Positions 1-10,419 of a stretch of 64,000 bases of DNA are shown one piece after another; position 1 is the first letter of the stretch; the number at the start of each line of letters is the position of its first letter. The notes under the pieces were generated by a model. That model saw only the letters and a program-made list of their open reading frames with translations, searched no databases and was not told the DNA's origin. The position numbers were made by a program, and so were the translations under genes. The DNA is taken from NCBI GenBank assembly GCA_011799875.1, contig CM022302.1:380306175-380370174 (forward strand), read 5' to 3'. The stretch comes from Thinopyrum elongatum (taxonomy: Eukaryota; Streptophyta; Magnoliopsida; Poales; Poaceae).

Positions 1-47
1 TTTTGAAAAAATCTATATGCACTACATTATAAAACGAAGGGAGTACC
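1..47. mobile_element. Partial Stowaway-type MITE end
   Basis: The window opens inside a short element that ends with a GAAGGGAG terminal motif followed by TA. This is the reverse complement of the CTCCCTTC/CTCCCTCC terminus typical of grass Stowaway MITEs, and TA is their usual target. The left part lies outside the window, so the element cannot be measured. Confidence 0.4.
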
Positions 48-60
48 AATTAACAGAAGC

Positions 61-753
61 GGTTCTTTCAAAGCACCCTTTGGCGGCTTGCCTGTGCACC
101 CAACCGCCCTAGGGTTTCTTGTGCCTCCCGCCGGCACCGCCGGCGGTCTACCTCATCTTCTGTGGTCTTAGGGCCATGGAGGCGCGGTGGATCCCGGCCT
201 TTGCCGGCAGGAGGGCTCCATTTTTTGATATTTTCTTGAGTTTTATTAGAGTTTGTGTCCTGCTTGGAGAGACTAGGCGGCGGCGGCTCTCTGAAGATGG
301 AATAAGATTCTCACCGTCTAGCTCCCGTCCCGATGGTGTTTCTAGCATCGTCGGGGGGAGTGTGGAGGTTTTTCTCCGGCGGATCTCGCGGGATTCGGTC
401 GGTGTTTGTCTTCGATGGATCCACATGGATCCGGTCTTCGCTTCGTCTGTGTTCATGTGTCTACATGTTGGATCCTTCCAATCTACGCTTCTCTTCATCG
501 ACAGCGGTTGCTGTTCTGGTGCGCTGGTCCTATGGGGCCTTAGCACGATGACTTCCCGACTGTCTAGTACAACAAGATTTGCCCAGCTCCAATGAGGGAG
601 GGATGAAGACAGCGGCGCGCCTTCGGTCCGCTCCAGTGCTTGTAGTCGTCACTAGGTGGTCTACGGACCTGTATGTATTTTTTATTTCTGGTGTTCTTTG
701 TACTATCTTAACAGTTAATGAATAGACCGGAAGTTTTCCCCGCAAAAAAAATG
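61..753 (+). mobile_element. LINE-type retroposon (3' fragment), poly-A tailed
   Basis: This is a GC-rich transcript-like block that ends with a TTAATGAATAGACCGG-type tail and a run of eight A (about 745-752). That 3' end style is common to non-LTR retroposons of wheat. No reverse transcriptase or endonuclease reading frame is present, so it is either 5'-truncated or non-autonomous. I found no convincing target-site duplication. The open frames over it have no recognisable domain and are probably chance. Confidence 0.4.
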
Positions 754-904
754 TCTGCAGGGCTATGAGTTTAATATATTACCTCCGTCCTAAATTAGTT
801 GTTTTAAATTTGTGATGTATCTAACAACAACCGATCTACACATCTTCATTTTGAAGAACTGAACATCTGTTTTTTCTCTGCTACACCGAAATCAATGGCC
901 ATCT

Positions 905-2159
905 GCTTGATGTCCTAAAAGTCTGGAGGCCGCCGCATCACTCTTCACGAGCGACTTGAGTGACGACTAACCTTGCCGCCGTCGGCCTTCTCTTCCTCTC
1001 CTCCTTGCAGCCTCCAGAGAGGGCCGAGGGCAAGCCCTCAAGGATCTCAAGGACGGCGGCGGCGGGGCCTTTGTCCTTCGCCAGACAGTGGTGCGATCGT
1101 GGGCTTCCTCGGAGGCGCGATTACGAGGCGGCGGCGTGAAGGCATGGTTGAGGCGTGATGGTGGGCGTGCTCTAGCCGGGCATAGTGCACTGGTCGGGAG
1201 GCATGGCGTCGTTTTGGCAGCCGGTGCACTCCTGATCTAGCTGAGCTGCACTTCGCATGGGTGCGCATCGGCGATGGGGATCTGCCTTTTGTGCTCTAGA
1301 TCTGGCCATGTTGGTCCATGGGCCGACGGGCATGGGCAGAGCTCTTTTCGGGGAAATGGTAGTCGGCGGTGTTGTGCTTTGTCGTCGGTGTTGGTCTGAG
1401 TGGTGACCATTCCGTCCTGCGGTAGCGGCCTCACTGTGGATTGGGGTGGCCATCGATAAGTCTAAGGGTTCTCCCTTCAGATCAGATGGTTGTATTCGGC
1501 GGTGAGATGTAATCAATGAACGATGGTTTGACGCAGAGTGTATGGTTATGCAGCGGTGGCGGTCGCAAATCGCATGTACCTGCTGGTATAGCAGAAAGGT
1601 GGCGGCGGCAATATTTGAGTGACTTTGATGTGGTGCTACTCGAGCACCCGGTCTCGAGCTCCGGGGTGAAAACCTAGGTCTGACGGAGTTGGTATACCGG
1701 ACAATGCCGATATTTTTGCATTGTTACCTTGTTGAAGTCATTGCTCGGATATGCTCGGACTGATTCTTCAGAGTGAAAATCTAGAATCCGGCTTTTGGTG
1801 GTTAGATCCGGTGACGGCGGTGCTTAAGCGTCGCTCCCTTCCTGAAGGCGTTGGTGTTGAAGAACATCGTCGTCCTTCTGGTGTCATGAGATGGTTGTTG
1901 TGGATAAGGTCATTGTTGTAGTTTGTCGATCACGGATTTCGTCGCTTTGGGTTTTTTCTCTCGCCTACGCATAGCTTTGGTCTTATATGACTTTGTTATT
2001 TGCCGGCGTATTTTTTGCGTGTGTGCGTTGGTGTTGGCTGTGTGCATCCTAGCTATGTAGTAGTCGGGTGTGTGCTTATTGTGTTTGTATCCTCTTGATG
2101 CTTCATTTTGAGTCAATAAAATCCACCCTTTATCGAAAAAATCCGCTTGATGTCCTAAA
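905..2159 (+). mobile_element. 5'-truncated LINE-like retroposon with 15-bp target duplication
   Basis: The direct repeat GCTTGATGTCCTAAA occurs at 905-919 and again at 2145-2159. The copy on the right directly follows an A-rich tail (around 2134-2141) preceded by a GAGTCAATAAAATCCACC-type 3' end. A long duplication plus poly-A tail is the signature of target-primed reverse transcription, so 920 to about 2144 is an inserted non-LTR retroposon on the plus strand. The body is GC-rich at its 5' end and carries no recognisable ORF2 domain, so it is truncated or non-autonomous. The invaded sequence begins near 779 with a CTCCGTCC motif resembling a Stowaway terminus. Confidence 0.7.
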
Positions 2160-2520
2160 CCGTCATATGCTTTGTCAAAAATTGGGAAAAAATCATATGC
2201 ACTACCACATTAGTGTATACATCAGCCTTTGTCCCCATAAAATGCTCCCACACTTTCATACTTCTTCGCTTGGTGAGCCATTTTTCTTTTCATGAAGGAA
2301 TTGTTTATTGGTAACAGTGTGATCCTATAAAACAGATCATGTTAAGTAAATTGATTAGAACTGTTAAACATAGATTAGTTGCTTATCAATTAACCTAATT
2401 AAATTAAGTTAATTGTTAGATGTGTTGCTTGGTTCTTAAGCAACCATGTACTTCCTTGACTCTTAAGGCAACTATATAATTCCTTAACTCTCAAGTAACT
2501 ATGTGATTACTTGACACCCA
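2160..2520. other. AT-rich spacer, no gene seen
   Basis: No coding frame, terminal repeat or structured element was recognised. It contains an AT-rich stretch with an imperfect palindrome (CAATTAAC near 2386 facing GTTAATTG near 2410). Confidence 0.5.
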
Positions 2521-2524
2521 ATCT

Positions 2525-3677
2525 TCCTTTTAGGGGGGGGGGTCTTGGTGCGCTAGACCAGGGGTGTGGGGCCATGAACAATTACCCACGTCCATGTGCC
2601 TCCCATGTAGGTGGGCCCCACTCTGGAGCCTTCCCGGTACAATACCGAAAAATCCCAAACATTTTCAGGAACCCTGAATATAACTTCCCATATATAATCC
2701 TTACCTCCGGACCATTCCGGAGCTCCTCGTGATGTCCCGGATCCCATCCAGGACTCCAAACTACTTTTGGACTCATCATATGAATATCTCAATACTACCC
2801 TAACGTTATCGAACATTAACCGTGTGACACTACGGGTTCGAGAACATCCAGACATGATTGAGACACCTCTCTAGTCAATAATCAATAGCGGGACCTGAAT
2901 GCTCATATTGACTCCAACATATTCAACGAAGATCTTTATCGGTTTGAACCACGATGTCAAGGATTCAGTTAATCCTGTATATAATTCCCTTTGTCCCGGG
3001 ATATGTTACTTGCTCGAGATTCGAACGTCGGTATCGCCATACCTAGTTCAATCTCGTTACCGACAAGTCTCTTTACTCATCCCGTAATACAAGATCCCCG
3101 TGACTAAACTCATTAGTCACATGCTTGCAAGCTATTCACGATGTTGTATTACCGAGAGGGCCCAGAGATATCTCTCTGTCACATGGAGCGAGAAATCCCA
3201 GTCTCGATCCATGCAACCCAACAAATACTTTTCGAGATACTTGTAGAGCACCTTTATGATCACCCAGTTACAAAGTGACATTTGATAACCCACAAAGTAT
3301 TCTTCCTATATTCGGGAGTAGCATGATCTCATGGTCTAAGAAACAGATACTTGACATGAAGAAAGTTGTAGCAATTAAACTAAGTGATACGATCTGATGC
3401 TAAGCTGACGGTGGAGTTTGTTCATCACATCATTCTCCTAATGATGTGATCCCATCATTAAATGACAACTCATATCTAAGGTTAGGAAACCTTAACCATC
3501 TTTAAACAACGAGCTAGTCTAGTAGAGGCTTACTAGGGACACTGTATTCGTTTATGTATCCACAGATGTATTTAAGCCGGTCAATACAATTATAGCATGG
3601 AGAATAAACATTTATTCATGAACAAGAAAAATATGATAATAACATCTTTATTATTGCCTCTAGGGCATATTTCCAAC
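2525..3677 (-). repeat. Truncated BARE/Angela-type copia LTR
   Basis: Read on the minus strand from 3677, the sequence starts TGTTGGAAATATGCCCTAG, the well-known LTR start of the BARE-1/WIS/Angela Ty1-copia group of Triticeae. It continues through the usual U3 text. The bases just beyond 3677 (3678-3690) read GTGGGAGACTG on the minus strand, the polypurine tract that precedes the 3' LTR, so this is a 3' LTR. The family LTR is about 1.7-1.8 kb from memory. Here only about 1.15 kb remains, so the downstream R/U5 end is missing. The internal copia region is absent too: beyond the tract the sequence turns into a CACTA-associated repeat. Confidence 0.8.
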
Positions 3678-3689
3678 AGTCTCCCACAC

Positions 3690-3840
3690 CCAAGGACACA
3701 TATACGATTTTTCAACCTATTTTCGTGCAATGGAGCATGTGCCTGTAGTTCAAATTTGAATTATGCACATTAAATGCCTAGAAAACTCAATAAATGATTA
3801 AAAATGCCAAACAGACCACGAATAATTTAAAGCAGTTCTG
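3690..3840 (+). repeat. Displaced partial copy of the 500-bp repeat
   Basis: This block (anchor TTCAAATTTGAATTATG near 3750) matches the 3' third of each unit in the array at 6600-8460, in the same orientation. It shows that the array or its parent element originally reached left to the copia PPT junction, or was copied there. About 250 bp of unassigned sequence with no clear feature follows. Confidence 0.75.
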
Positions 3841-4093
3841 TACAACCGTCTGGCACCCATGGGTAAGCACTTTGTGCGCACGCGTCATGCTAGCTCGCAC
3901 TTCCTTCTTTCCTAAGTTTTCCATATTATATTAATGGTGTTGTATCCAAACACGCTACCGTCTCCCGCCACTCCCCCATCAGTTTCCCGCAACCAGTGTC
4001 AGCGGGCATAAAAGGCTATGTGGTGACACACCGGCCATACAACAGTATACCCTTCCAAGTAGGCCTAATTCCGAGCATGGCAACCCACTGAAG

Positions 4094-4385
4094 TGCCGCC
4101 CCCGTCATCAACCTCCTCGATGAGGAGAACAAGCCAGAGCAGGCCGGAGAGCAAGAGCGGCAGCGCACTGCCGAGCAAGAGGGAGACAACTTCATAAGTG
4201 TTTGCAGACGTCTTGGTCGCAACACAGAGCAAAATCAGCAACCCAATGTCGCACAACAGCACTATAACGCCACCCTTCAACGGCTGCGGAGGGCCGCACT
4301 GAATGAGCTGTGTGATGCCCCCATCTTGGTTCCAGCTCCACCACTCGACGCTGGTCACGCCGTCAGAATCCCAATTCCTCGCTAG
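4094..4385 (+). pseudogene. Unrecognised coding remnant, C-terminal end
   Basis: A 97-codon open frame runs from after a TGA at about 4091 to a TAG at 4383-4385. Its amino-acid texture is protein-like: an acidic/glutamine-rich charged stretch (EQAGEQERQRTAEQEG) and then a proline-rich end finishing IPIPR. No ATG starts it and upstream frames are broken, so it looks like the last part of a degraded gene. It lies just left of the 84-bp array and could be captured sequence or an element-encoded protein. I do not recognise a family. Confidence 0.35.
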
Positions 4386-4514
4386 GAATGGGCAGCGGCC
4401 GTCCACTACTGCAGGATGCTGCTAACGCGACACTACAATCAGAGACCCTTCGACGAAACTGTGTGCGATGCATTAATCGCAAACGATGATGTAAAAAACC
4501 ATAAAAAAAGATGC

Positions 4515-4935
4515 AAAACGTTTGCGATGGCAGATACATCAAACTCCGTTCAGATTGTAGTTGCGTGTGCGATGTGGGACATACGGTTTAGTTCAATGAA
4601 CTGTTTGCGATGAGGCAGAAGAACAGAAACGGGCAGCCAGGTGAAGGTGTGTGCGATATACGGCATACGGTTCACTCGGATTAACTGTTTGTGATTAGGC
4701 AACACAACAGAAATGGTCAGCCCGATCAAGGTGTCTGCGATTGACGGCATACACTTCAGACGGATGAACTGTTTGCGATTAGGCAACACAATAGAAACGG
4801 TCAGCCAGATCAAGGTGTCTGCGATTGATGGCATACACTTCTCACGGATGAACTGTTTGCGATTAGCTACAACAAACAGAAACAGTTAGATAGATCAACG
4901 TGTGTGCGCTAGACGGGCACACATTCTAATTAAAA
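4515..4935 (+). repeat. 84-bp subterminal tandem repeat, about five copies
   Basis: The motif AACTGTTTG(C/T)GAT recurs at 4599, 4683, 4767 and 4851, exactly 84 bases apart. A diverged first copy starts near 4515. Each unit also repeats a GTGTGCGAT/GTCTGCGAT and GGCATAC(A/G) word. Such arrays are the likely transposase-binding subterminal regions of CACTA elements. Confidence 0.85.
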
Positions 4936-5228
4936 TAAGCGTGCGCGATGATAATAACGAGCGCGCATGGTTGATGGAACAAGACGTGTGCTGACATCGC
5001 CTATTGTGGTGCACCCTATGGTGCAAATGCCACGTACGCGGCCGAGAACGCGTGCCCACGTTACGCCATCCGGGAAAAGTGCCGCACTTAGAAATTAGAA
5101 CCGTCAATAAATTTTGAGCATGCGTCCCGTCACATTCCAAATTACTACCACGCTATATTTAATTGCAAACCTGTTCACACTGATCAAAACCTAAACGATT
5201 TCCCACTTAGGAGCGTATTAGTACTCGG

Positions 5229-5237
5229 TTATAAATA
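5229..5237 (+). promoter_or_regulatory. TATA box of the decayed coiled-coil gene
   Basis: TTATAAATA sits about 90 bases before the ATG chosen for the following gene. The stretch between is a CA/T-rich leader (5255-5326) of normal plant 5' UTR look. Confidence 0.4.
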
Positions 5238-5326
5238 CTACCTACTCCAAGATGACTGCACATTCCTCCTCAAATTCTCATCCACAAAAACAAACAAGTC
5301 TTCATCGTTGTTCCCTTGCGTCTGCC

Positions 5327-5995
5327 ATGGCCCGCATGAGTTCTGGGTCGAGAGATTACTACCAGGGAGAGGCGAGCATGGAAGCGGAAGCACGAGAGAT
5401 GTCCCGCCTCGCCGCGAAAGCAGCCGACATGTCCCGCTGCACCGCCGTAGCAGCAAGAGGTCCCGCCGTGCCGCCGAAGCAGCACAGAGGTCCCACCACG
5501 CTGTCGATGCAGCAGGCTGGTCCGGCCGCACCATGGAAGCAACAGAGATGTCCCGCCGCGCCGCGAATGCAGCAGGGATGTCCTCCCGTGCCGCAGTGGC
5601 CTTGGAAAATGTCTCGCGGGCAGGCGAGGACTCTCACAGGCGCATGCGCGCTATGCTCGATGACCTGATGGGTCGGATCCCGACTGGATGAAGCTGCAGA
5701 ACGAGATGAATGCCTCGTTTGAAAATGCTACGGCGTCATCCGGGGACTAGGGGAGGACAAGGCGAAGCTCCGCACCGAGCACGACCTACTGAGGGCGAAG
5801 ATCACCGGAAGGGCGAAGGAGCACGAGGAGACCACTGCCTTGTTGAAGTGGACGGGCGTCATCCTCAAGAAACTTATGGACGAGAATGCCATGCTCCGCA
5901 TCGAGCGCGAAAGGCTGGTGGAGGAATCCGTGGATGCTGCCAAGCTACGTGTTGAGGACATGAAAGAGATCATCGCCGCTCGCCGCGAGAACTAG
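5327..5995 (+). pseudogene. Decayed repeat/coiled-coil gene, three frameshifts
   Basis: The likely start is ATG 5327, after a TATA box and a leader. The N-terminus is a run of 10-residue repeats of the form MSRRAAKAA(D/E), encoded by a roughly 30-bp tandem DNA repeat from 5398 to 5640. The C-terminal part (about 5747-5995) is strongly charged with heptad-like spacing (KLRTEHDLL, RERLVEE) and ends in RREN before TAG 5993, suggesting a coiled coil. The reading moves from frame 2 to 1 (near 5452), to 0 (near 5690) and back to 2 (near 5745); each step fits a one-base deletion. A neighbouring repeat unit shows the missing C at the first lesion. I do not recognise the family. It may be captured by, or native to, the CACTA-like element. 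Confidence 0.5.
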
Positions 5996-6598
5996 TCCTC
6001 GCGGCCTGCAGCGCATCGAGATAGTAGAGATCAGTGAGCCAGATCATTGTCTGCGTCTTTCTTCTTCTTTTGCCCTTGTGTATTTCGGGCGTTGTCGCAT
6101 GTGGCTTTTTAATTATCTTCCTAAATATGTAAGACAATTGTTATCCATTGTCATCGTCCTTATATTCATCAGTCTTGCTATAAGTCGCAGTCGATGCTAT
6201 ATAGGTCCGTCGGATCTTACATCAATATCCGTGCAAAATTTTCTTTTCAGATTTTCTTTTTTCTCTCTTAAATCTCAATCGAGTCAGACATAGCCATGCC
6301 ATTAAACAGGGGCTCGGGCGCCATTAATGGAGACGTTGGGAGAGAGGTGGGCGGCGAATGGAGGTCAAAGAGCTCTCCTCCCGATAAGCACGCGCAGGGG
6401 TCTGATCGCACGCCTCCCGTACTCAAATAGCTACCCCGCACGGCACCTCCTAGCCAATAAAAAAAGGGGACGCATCACGGCACGTAAAAGGTAAGTAGAA
6501 CGCCCATGGTTTCAATAATAATTGTGTTTCCGATTGTAACGTGGCAACACTTGTTCCAAAATGATTTTGTTGATTGTTAATGTGTGCGCCTTCGCAAA
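5996..6598. other. 3' flank of the coiled-coil remnant, no gene seen
   Basis: After the TAG at 5993 the sequence is T-rich until about 6290, consistent with a former 3' UTR. From 6290 to 6598 there is mixed unassigned sequence leading into the 500-bp array. No coding frame was supported. Confidence 0.4.
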
Positions 6599-6599
6599 T

Positions 6600-8460
6600 C
6601 GGACAAAAAATTACCACAGCATGTTGGTGCCATGTCATGACACCATGCCAAGTTTCATGATTTTCAGGCGAGTTTTGGATTTACGGGAATTTTAAAACCA
6701 AGTTTCTCGATGTTTCCGGCCGAGCCAAGACGCCCAGATGTTTGAATTCCATTCCCATTTCTTGCATGGGACATATAAATTCGCCCAAGTACACATAAAT
6801 GATTTTTCAACTAACTTTGGCGCACTGGAGTATGTTCTTGTAGTTCAAATTTGAATTATGTGCATTAAATGCCTAGAAACTCAATTATTGTATAAAAAGG
6901 CCAGACGAACCCGGAATAATTCCAAAATTTAGCACGAAACTCCTATTGGTCTAAGCTGCCTGTGTAAAAAAATCAAGGCGGGAGAAGGCAGTGTATGTCG
7001 TTTCGCACACGGAGGTGACATGTTCCCTCTCGGAACCATGAGCCTTCTTGAGAGAAGCTCCGGTTTGCAAGAACCTTATACCAAAACTTGTTCCAATTCG
7101 GCCAATTTTTTTACCAAAGTGTGTTGGTGCCATGTCATGACACCATGCCAAGTTTCATGATTTTCATGCGTGTTTTGGATTTACAGGAATTAAAAAACCA
7201 AGTTTCTCAATATTTCCGGCCGAGCCACGACGCCCAAATGTTTGAATTTCATTCCCATTTCTTGCATGGTACCTAGAAATTCACCCAAGGACACACATGT
7301 GATTTTTCAACCAACTTTGGTGCACTGGAGCATGTGCTTGTAGTTCAAATTTGAATTATGCACATTAAATGCCCAGAAACTCAATTAATGTATAAAAAAG
7401 GCCAAACGAACCCGGAATAATTCCAAATTTTAACACGGCACTCATATAGTTCTATGTTGCCTCTGTAAAAAATCAAGGGGGGGGGGGGAGGCAGCGTATA
7501 TCGTTTCGCACACAAAGGTGACACGTTCCCTCTCGGAACCACGAGTCTTCTTGAGAGAAGCTCCGGTTTGTAAGAAACTTATACCAAAACTTGTCCCAAT
7601 TCGGCCAAATTTTTTACCACAGCATGTTGATGCCATGAAATGACACCGTGCCAAGTTTCATGATTTTCAGGCGAGTTTTGAATTTACAGGAATTTAAAAA
7701 ACCAAGTTTCTCAATGTTACTCGCCGAGCCACGACGCCCAGATGTTTGAATTTCATTCCCATTTCTTGCATGGGACCTAGAAATTCACCCATGGACACAC
7801 ATGTGATTTTTCAACCAACCTTGGTGCACTGGAGCATGTGCTTGTAGTTCAAATTTGAATTATTCACATTAAATGCCTAGAAACTCAATTAATGCATAAA
7901 AAGGCCAAACGAACCCGGAATAATTTCATATTTTAACACGACACTCATATAGTTCTATGTTTGCTCTGTAAAAAAATCAAGAGGGGGGGGGGGCAGCATA
8001 TGTCATTTCGCACACAAAGGTGACACGTTCGCTCTCGAAACCACACGCCTTCTTGAGAGAAGCTCCAACTTGCAAGAAGCTTATACCAAATCTTGTCCCA
8101 ATTCGGCCAATTGTTTTGCCACAGCATGTTGGTGCCATGAAATGACACCATGCCAAGTTTCATGATTTTCAGGTGAGTTTGGGATTTACAGGAATTTAAA
8201 AATCAAGTTTCTCAATGTTTCCGGCCGAGCCACGACGCCCAGATGTTTGTATTTCATTCCCATTCTTGCATGGGACATATAAATTTACCCAAAGACACAC
8301 ATGTGATTTTTCAACAAACTTTGGTGCACTGGAGCATGTGCTTGTAGTTCAAATTTGAATTATGCACATTAAATGCCTAGAAACTCAATTAATGCATAAA
8401 AAAAATGCCAAACGAACCCGGAATAATTCCAAATTTTAACACAACACTCATATAGTTGCA
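6600..8460 (+). repeat. About 500-bp tandem repeat, four copies
   Basis: The anchor CCAAGTTTCATGATTTTCA recurs near 6648, 7147, 7650 and 8155. Each unit carries, in order, a G-run after AAAATCAAG (except the first), CTTCTTGAGAGAAGCTCC, a CATGTTG(G/A)TGCCATG word, and TTCAAATTTGAATTAT. Units differ by scattered point changes and by G-run length. The first unit lacks its 5' third. The array immediately precedes the promoter of the B3 gene. It is noncoding; frames across it are broken and repeat with the unit. Confidence 0.9.
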
Positions 8461-8594
8461 TGTTCACTGTAGATAAATGTTCTAGCAACTCAAACACCAT
8501 CCTTTCCCTCCATAACACCATTTTGTCTTTCAAAACAGAATGAAAAAATCAGGTATACCACAAACAGTTTACTAGCAAGAATCGTGTGGGATGC

Positions 8595-8607
8595 GATATA
8601 AAATATC
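8595..8607 (+). promoter_or_regulatory. TATA box of the B3 gene
   Basis: GATATAAAATATC, a near-palindromic TATA element, lies about 300 bases upstream of the proposed ATG at 8909. It directly follows the end of the 500-bp array. Confidence 0.45.
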
Positions 8608-8820
8608 TTGGCGCGCGTCTAGTCTGGCTTACGCAGGAAGCTTCGTCGTCTACAGTCCACCGCCCGCACTTGAACCACACTTGCGCGCCAGTTTCTCGCG
8701 GCACCGAGCGAAATTTTTCTGCCACCGCGAAAATATCTATCTCCCCGCCCCCCACCAAAAGCCACATTTCCACTGTTCCTCCTTGCTTTCCAAGTTCAAA
8801 CCTTCACTGCTACTTACTGG

Positions 8821-8890
8821 CAGCGCCGCCTCCTCGCCGGCGACCCTTCTTCTTGCAGCGCCGCCTCCTCGCCGGCGACCCTTCTTCTTG
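8821..8890 (+). repeat. Exact 35-bp duplication in the B3 gene leader
   Basis: 8821-8855 and 8856-8890 are identical 35-bp units beginning CAGCGCCGCC and ending TTCTTCTTG. They lie in the GC-rich 5' untranslated leader, just before the ATG at 8909. Confidence 0.9.
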
Positions 8891-8908
8891 CTGCGCGGCC
8901 TCGTCGAT

Positions 8909-10193
8909 ATGGTCAGGTAATCCACACCCCACCCACACCATCCTCCTCCTTCCCCGTCCCACATGCCCCGAACGACGGCGCGACAGCGGAGAAGCAAATC
9001 GTGGTCGCACGTGCGGACGAGGTCGCTATGGCTGCCATGCGTGCCGACCGCCAGATCTTGGAGGAGCACCTCGTCTTCGAGGCCACCGTCGACACCGCCA
9101 CGCGGTTGTCTACTTTAAAATACAGTTCGTGCTGTTTTCTCGAGGCCACCGCCAGTGCCTTCTAGTGATTTGTCCTCTGTAATGTTAATATGCAATCTGA
9201 TATTCTGAAATGTAATGTTCAGTTAATAGTTTGGTCCAACAATTGCTACATTTCGTAGTACTATTCTCAAGCATTCTTGGTTTCGTTAACTGTCTTATCT
9301 TCTAGTATATGTTCTATTCTGCAATGTCGTGCTCAGTTAACTGTTTTGGTTCATTTGGTTTGCTGTCCAGTTAACTATTTGGTTCAATTCTGCAATTTGA
9401 TTTTCATTTGTTGTGGCTACAATTTTGTATTGTTATGCATGTGAGAAATAAATCGAATTTGGTTGTACTCAATACATATTCTACTGATAGTATGGCAACT
9501 CTTAGTTAACCTGATCAAGATCTTCCTTATATGTGTTGCAGGGAAACAATGGGAGGCACTGCGGTTTACCATCGAGGTTTGCTCATGCATGGTCCTTTCG
9601 CTAATAGCACATTATTGTGCAGTTGCAGGAACCATTCTAATATTTAGGTTTCTTACAATTTGGTCTTGCACATGTCGGCCCTGCTGTCAGAGGCTTAGAC
9701 CCACTGTTCGACCCATTTTGCATATGAGGAAATGAGATGTCCATGAATATCAGTCAAGTCAAGAAACTCAGAAAGATTGTTAGGATAAAGAAACTTGCGA
9801 CGAATAACAGCAAGATCTTTGTTTGCATAATGAAGAAGACATCAGTCAACTATAGGATGGTACTAACTCTTTTACCTTCTTTTTACCCCTTGTGCCATTT
9901 CAAAATTTATAACATTGATTTATGCATATCTTTGTTTTCAGTACTTTTCAAAGCAGTTCACCGATGATTACCTCTCAAACCACCTGCATGGTCAAGAGGC
10001 GAGGAAGGTATTCAATCAACACCCATGGTACAATATTGAAGTCTTCCTGAAGAGGGCGAAGGTTGGGTGGGCAGTTATCCATAGCCACTGGCCTAAAGTT
10101 GCAAGGACATTCAACATCACTGAAGGCTCAATATTCGCCTTTCGCTTCTGCAGTTTCCCAGATGAGATTCATCTGTCTATTTACCGTGTATGA
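8909..10193 (+). CDS. B3-domain protein, spliced, inside CACTA-like DNA
   Basis: The proposed exons are 8909-8916, 9542-9576, 9729-9859 and 9942-10193. All junctions are GT-AG and the phases agree (2, 1, 0). The protein has a basic N-terminal linker (KKLRKIVRIKKL) followed by a plant B3 DNA-binding domain: FVCIMKKTS, YFSKQFTDDYL, then W.KVARTFNITEGSIFAFRF and a final strand ending SIYRV at TGA 10191. The W...F.I.EGS.FAFRF pattern is the B3 core (REM-like). B3 proteins are nuclear sequence-specific DNA binders. The domain exon is intact, but the small second exon and its acceptor (CATATGAG) are weak. A TATA box and GC-rich leader precede it. Setting inside repeat arrays suggests capture by the transposon. 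Confidence 0.55.
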
Positions 10194-10419
10194 TGCTACT
10201 TTCCAAAGGTTTTCCATGTTGCATGTGAAACTTGGTGCTGTTGTGTAATGGCGTAGCTAGCTATATCCCTCTTTGGTGTAACTGAGTGCTGAAGCTATCT
10301 GATGTAATTCGATTATGAAATCCTGGTTGCCGTTATACGGAAATGAAATATCTGGTGTGTTTTATAAGAAATGTCAATTTGATTACTACATGGATTATCA
10401 ATAATAGGCTAATTACCCT

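Noticed and set aside
119..595. 158-codon frame and its antisense partner in the first retroposon
   Set aside because: No LINE or other domain is visible. Both strands are open because of GC-rich composition.
6600..8460. Array considered as a CRISPR or satellite
   Set aside because: Unit length of about 500 bp, lack of spacer pattern and plant context rule out CRISPR. Four copies are too few to call a satellite.
8586..9182. 198-codon plus-strand frame at the B3 gene start
   Set aside because: It reads through the 5' leader, the proposed first donor site and intron one. It has no domain, and the frame does not match the B3 exons.
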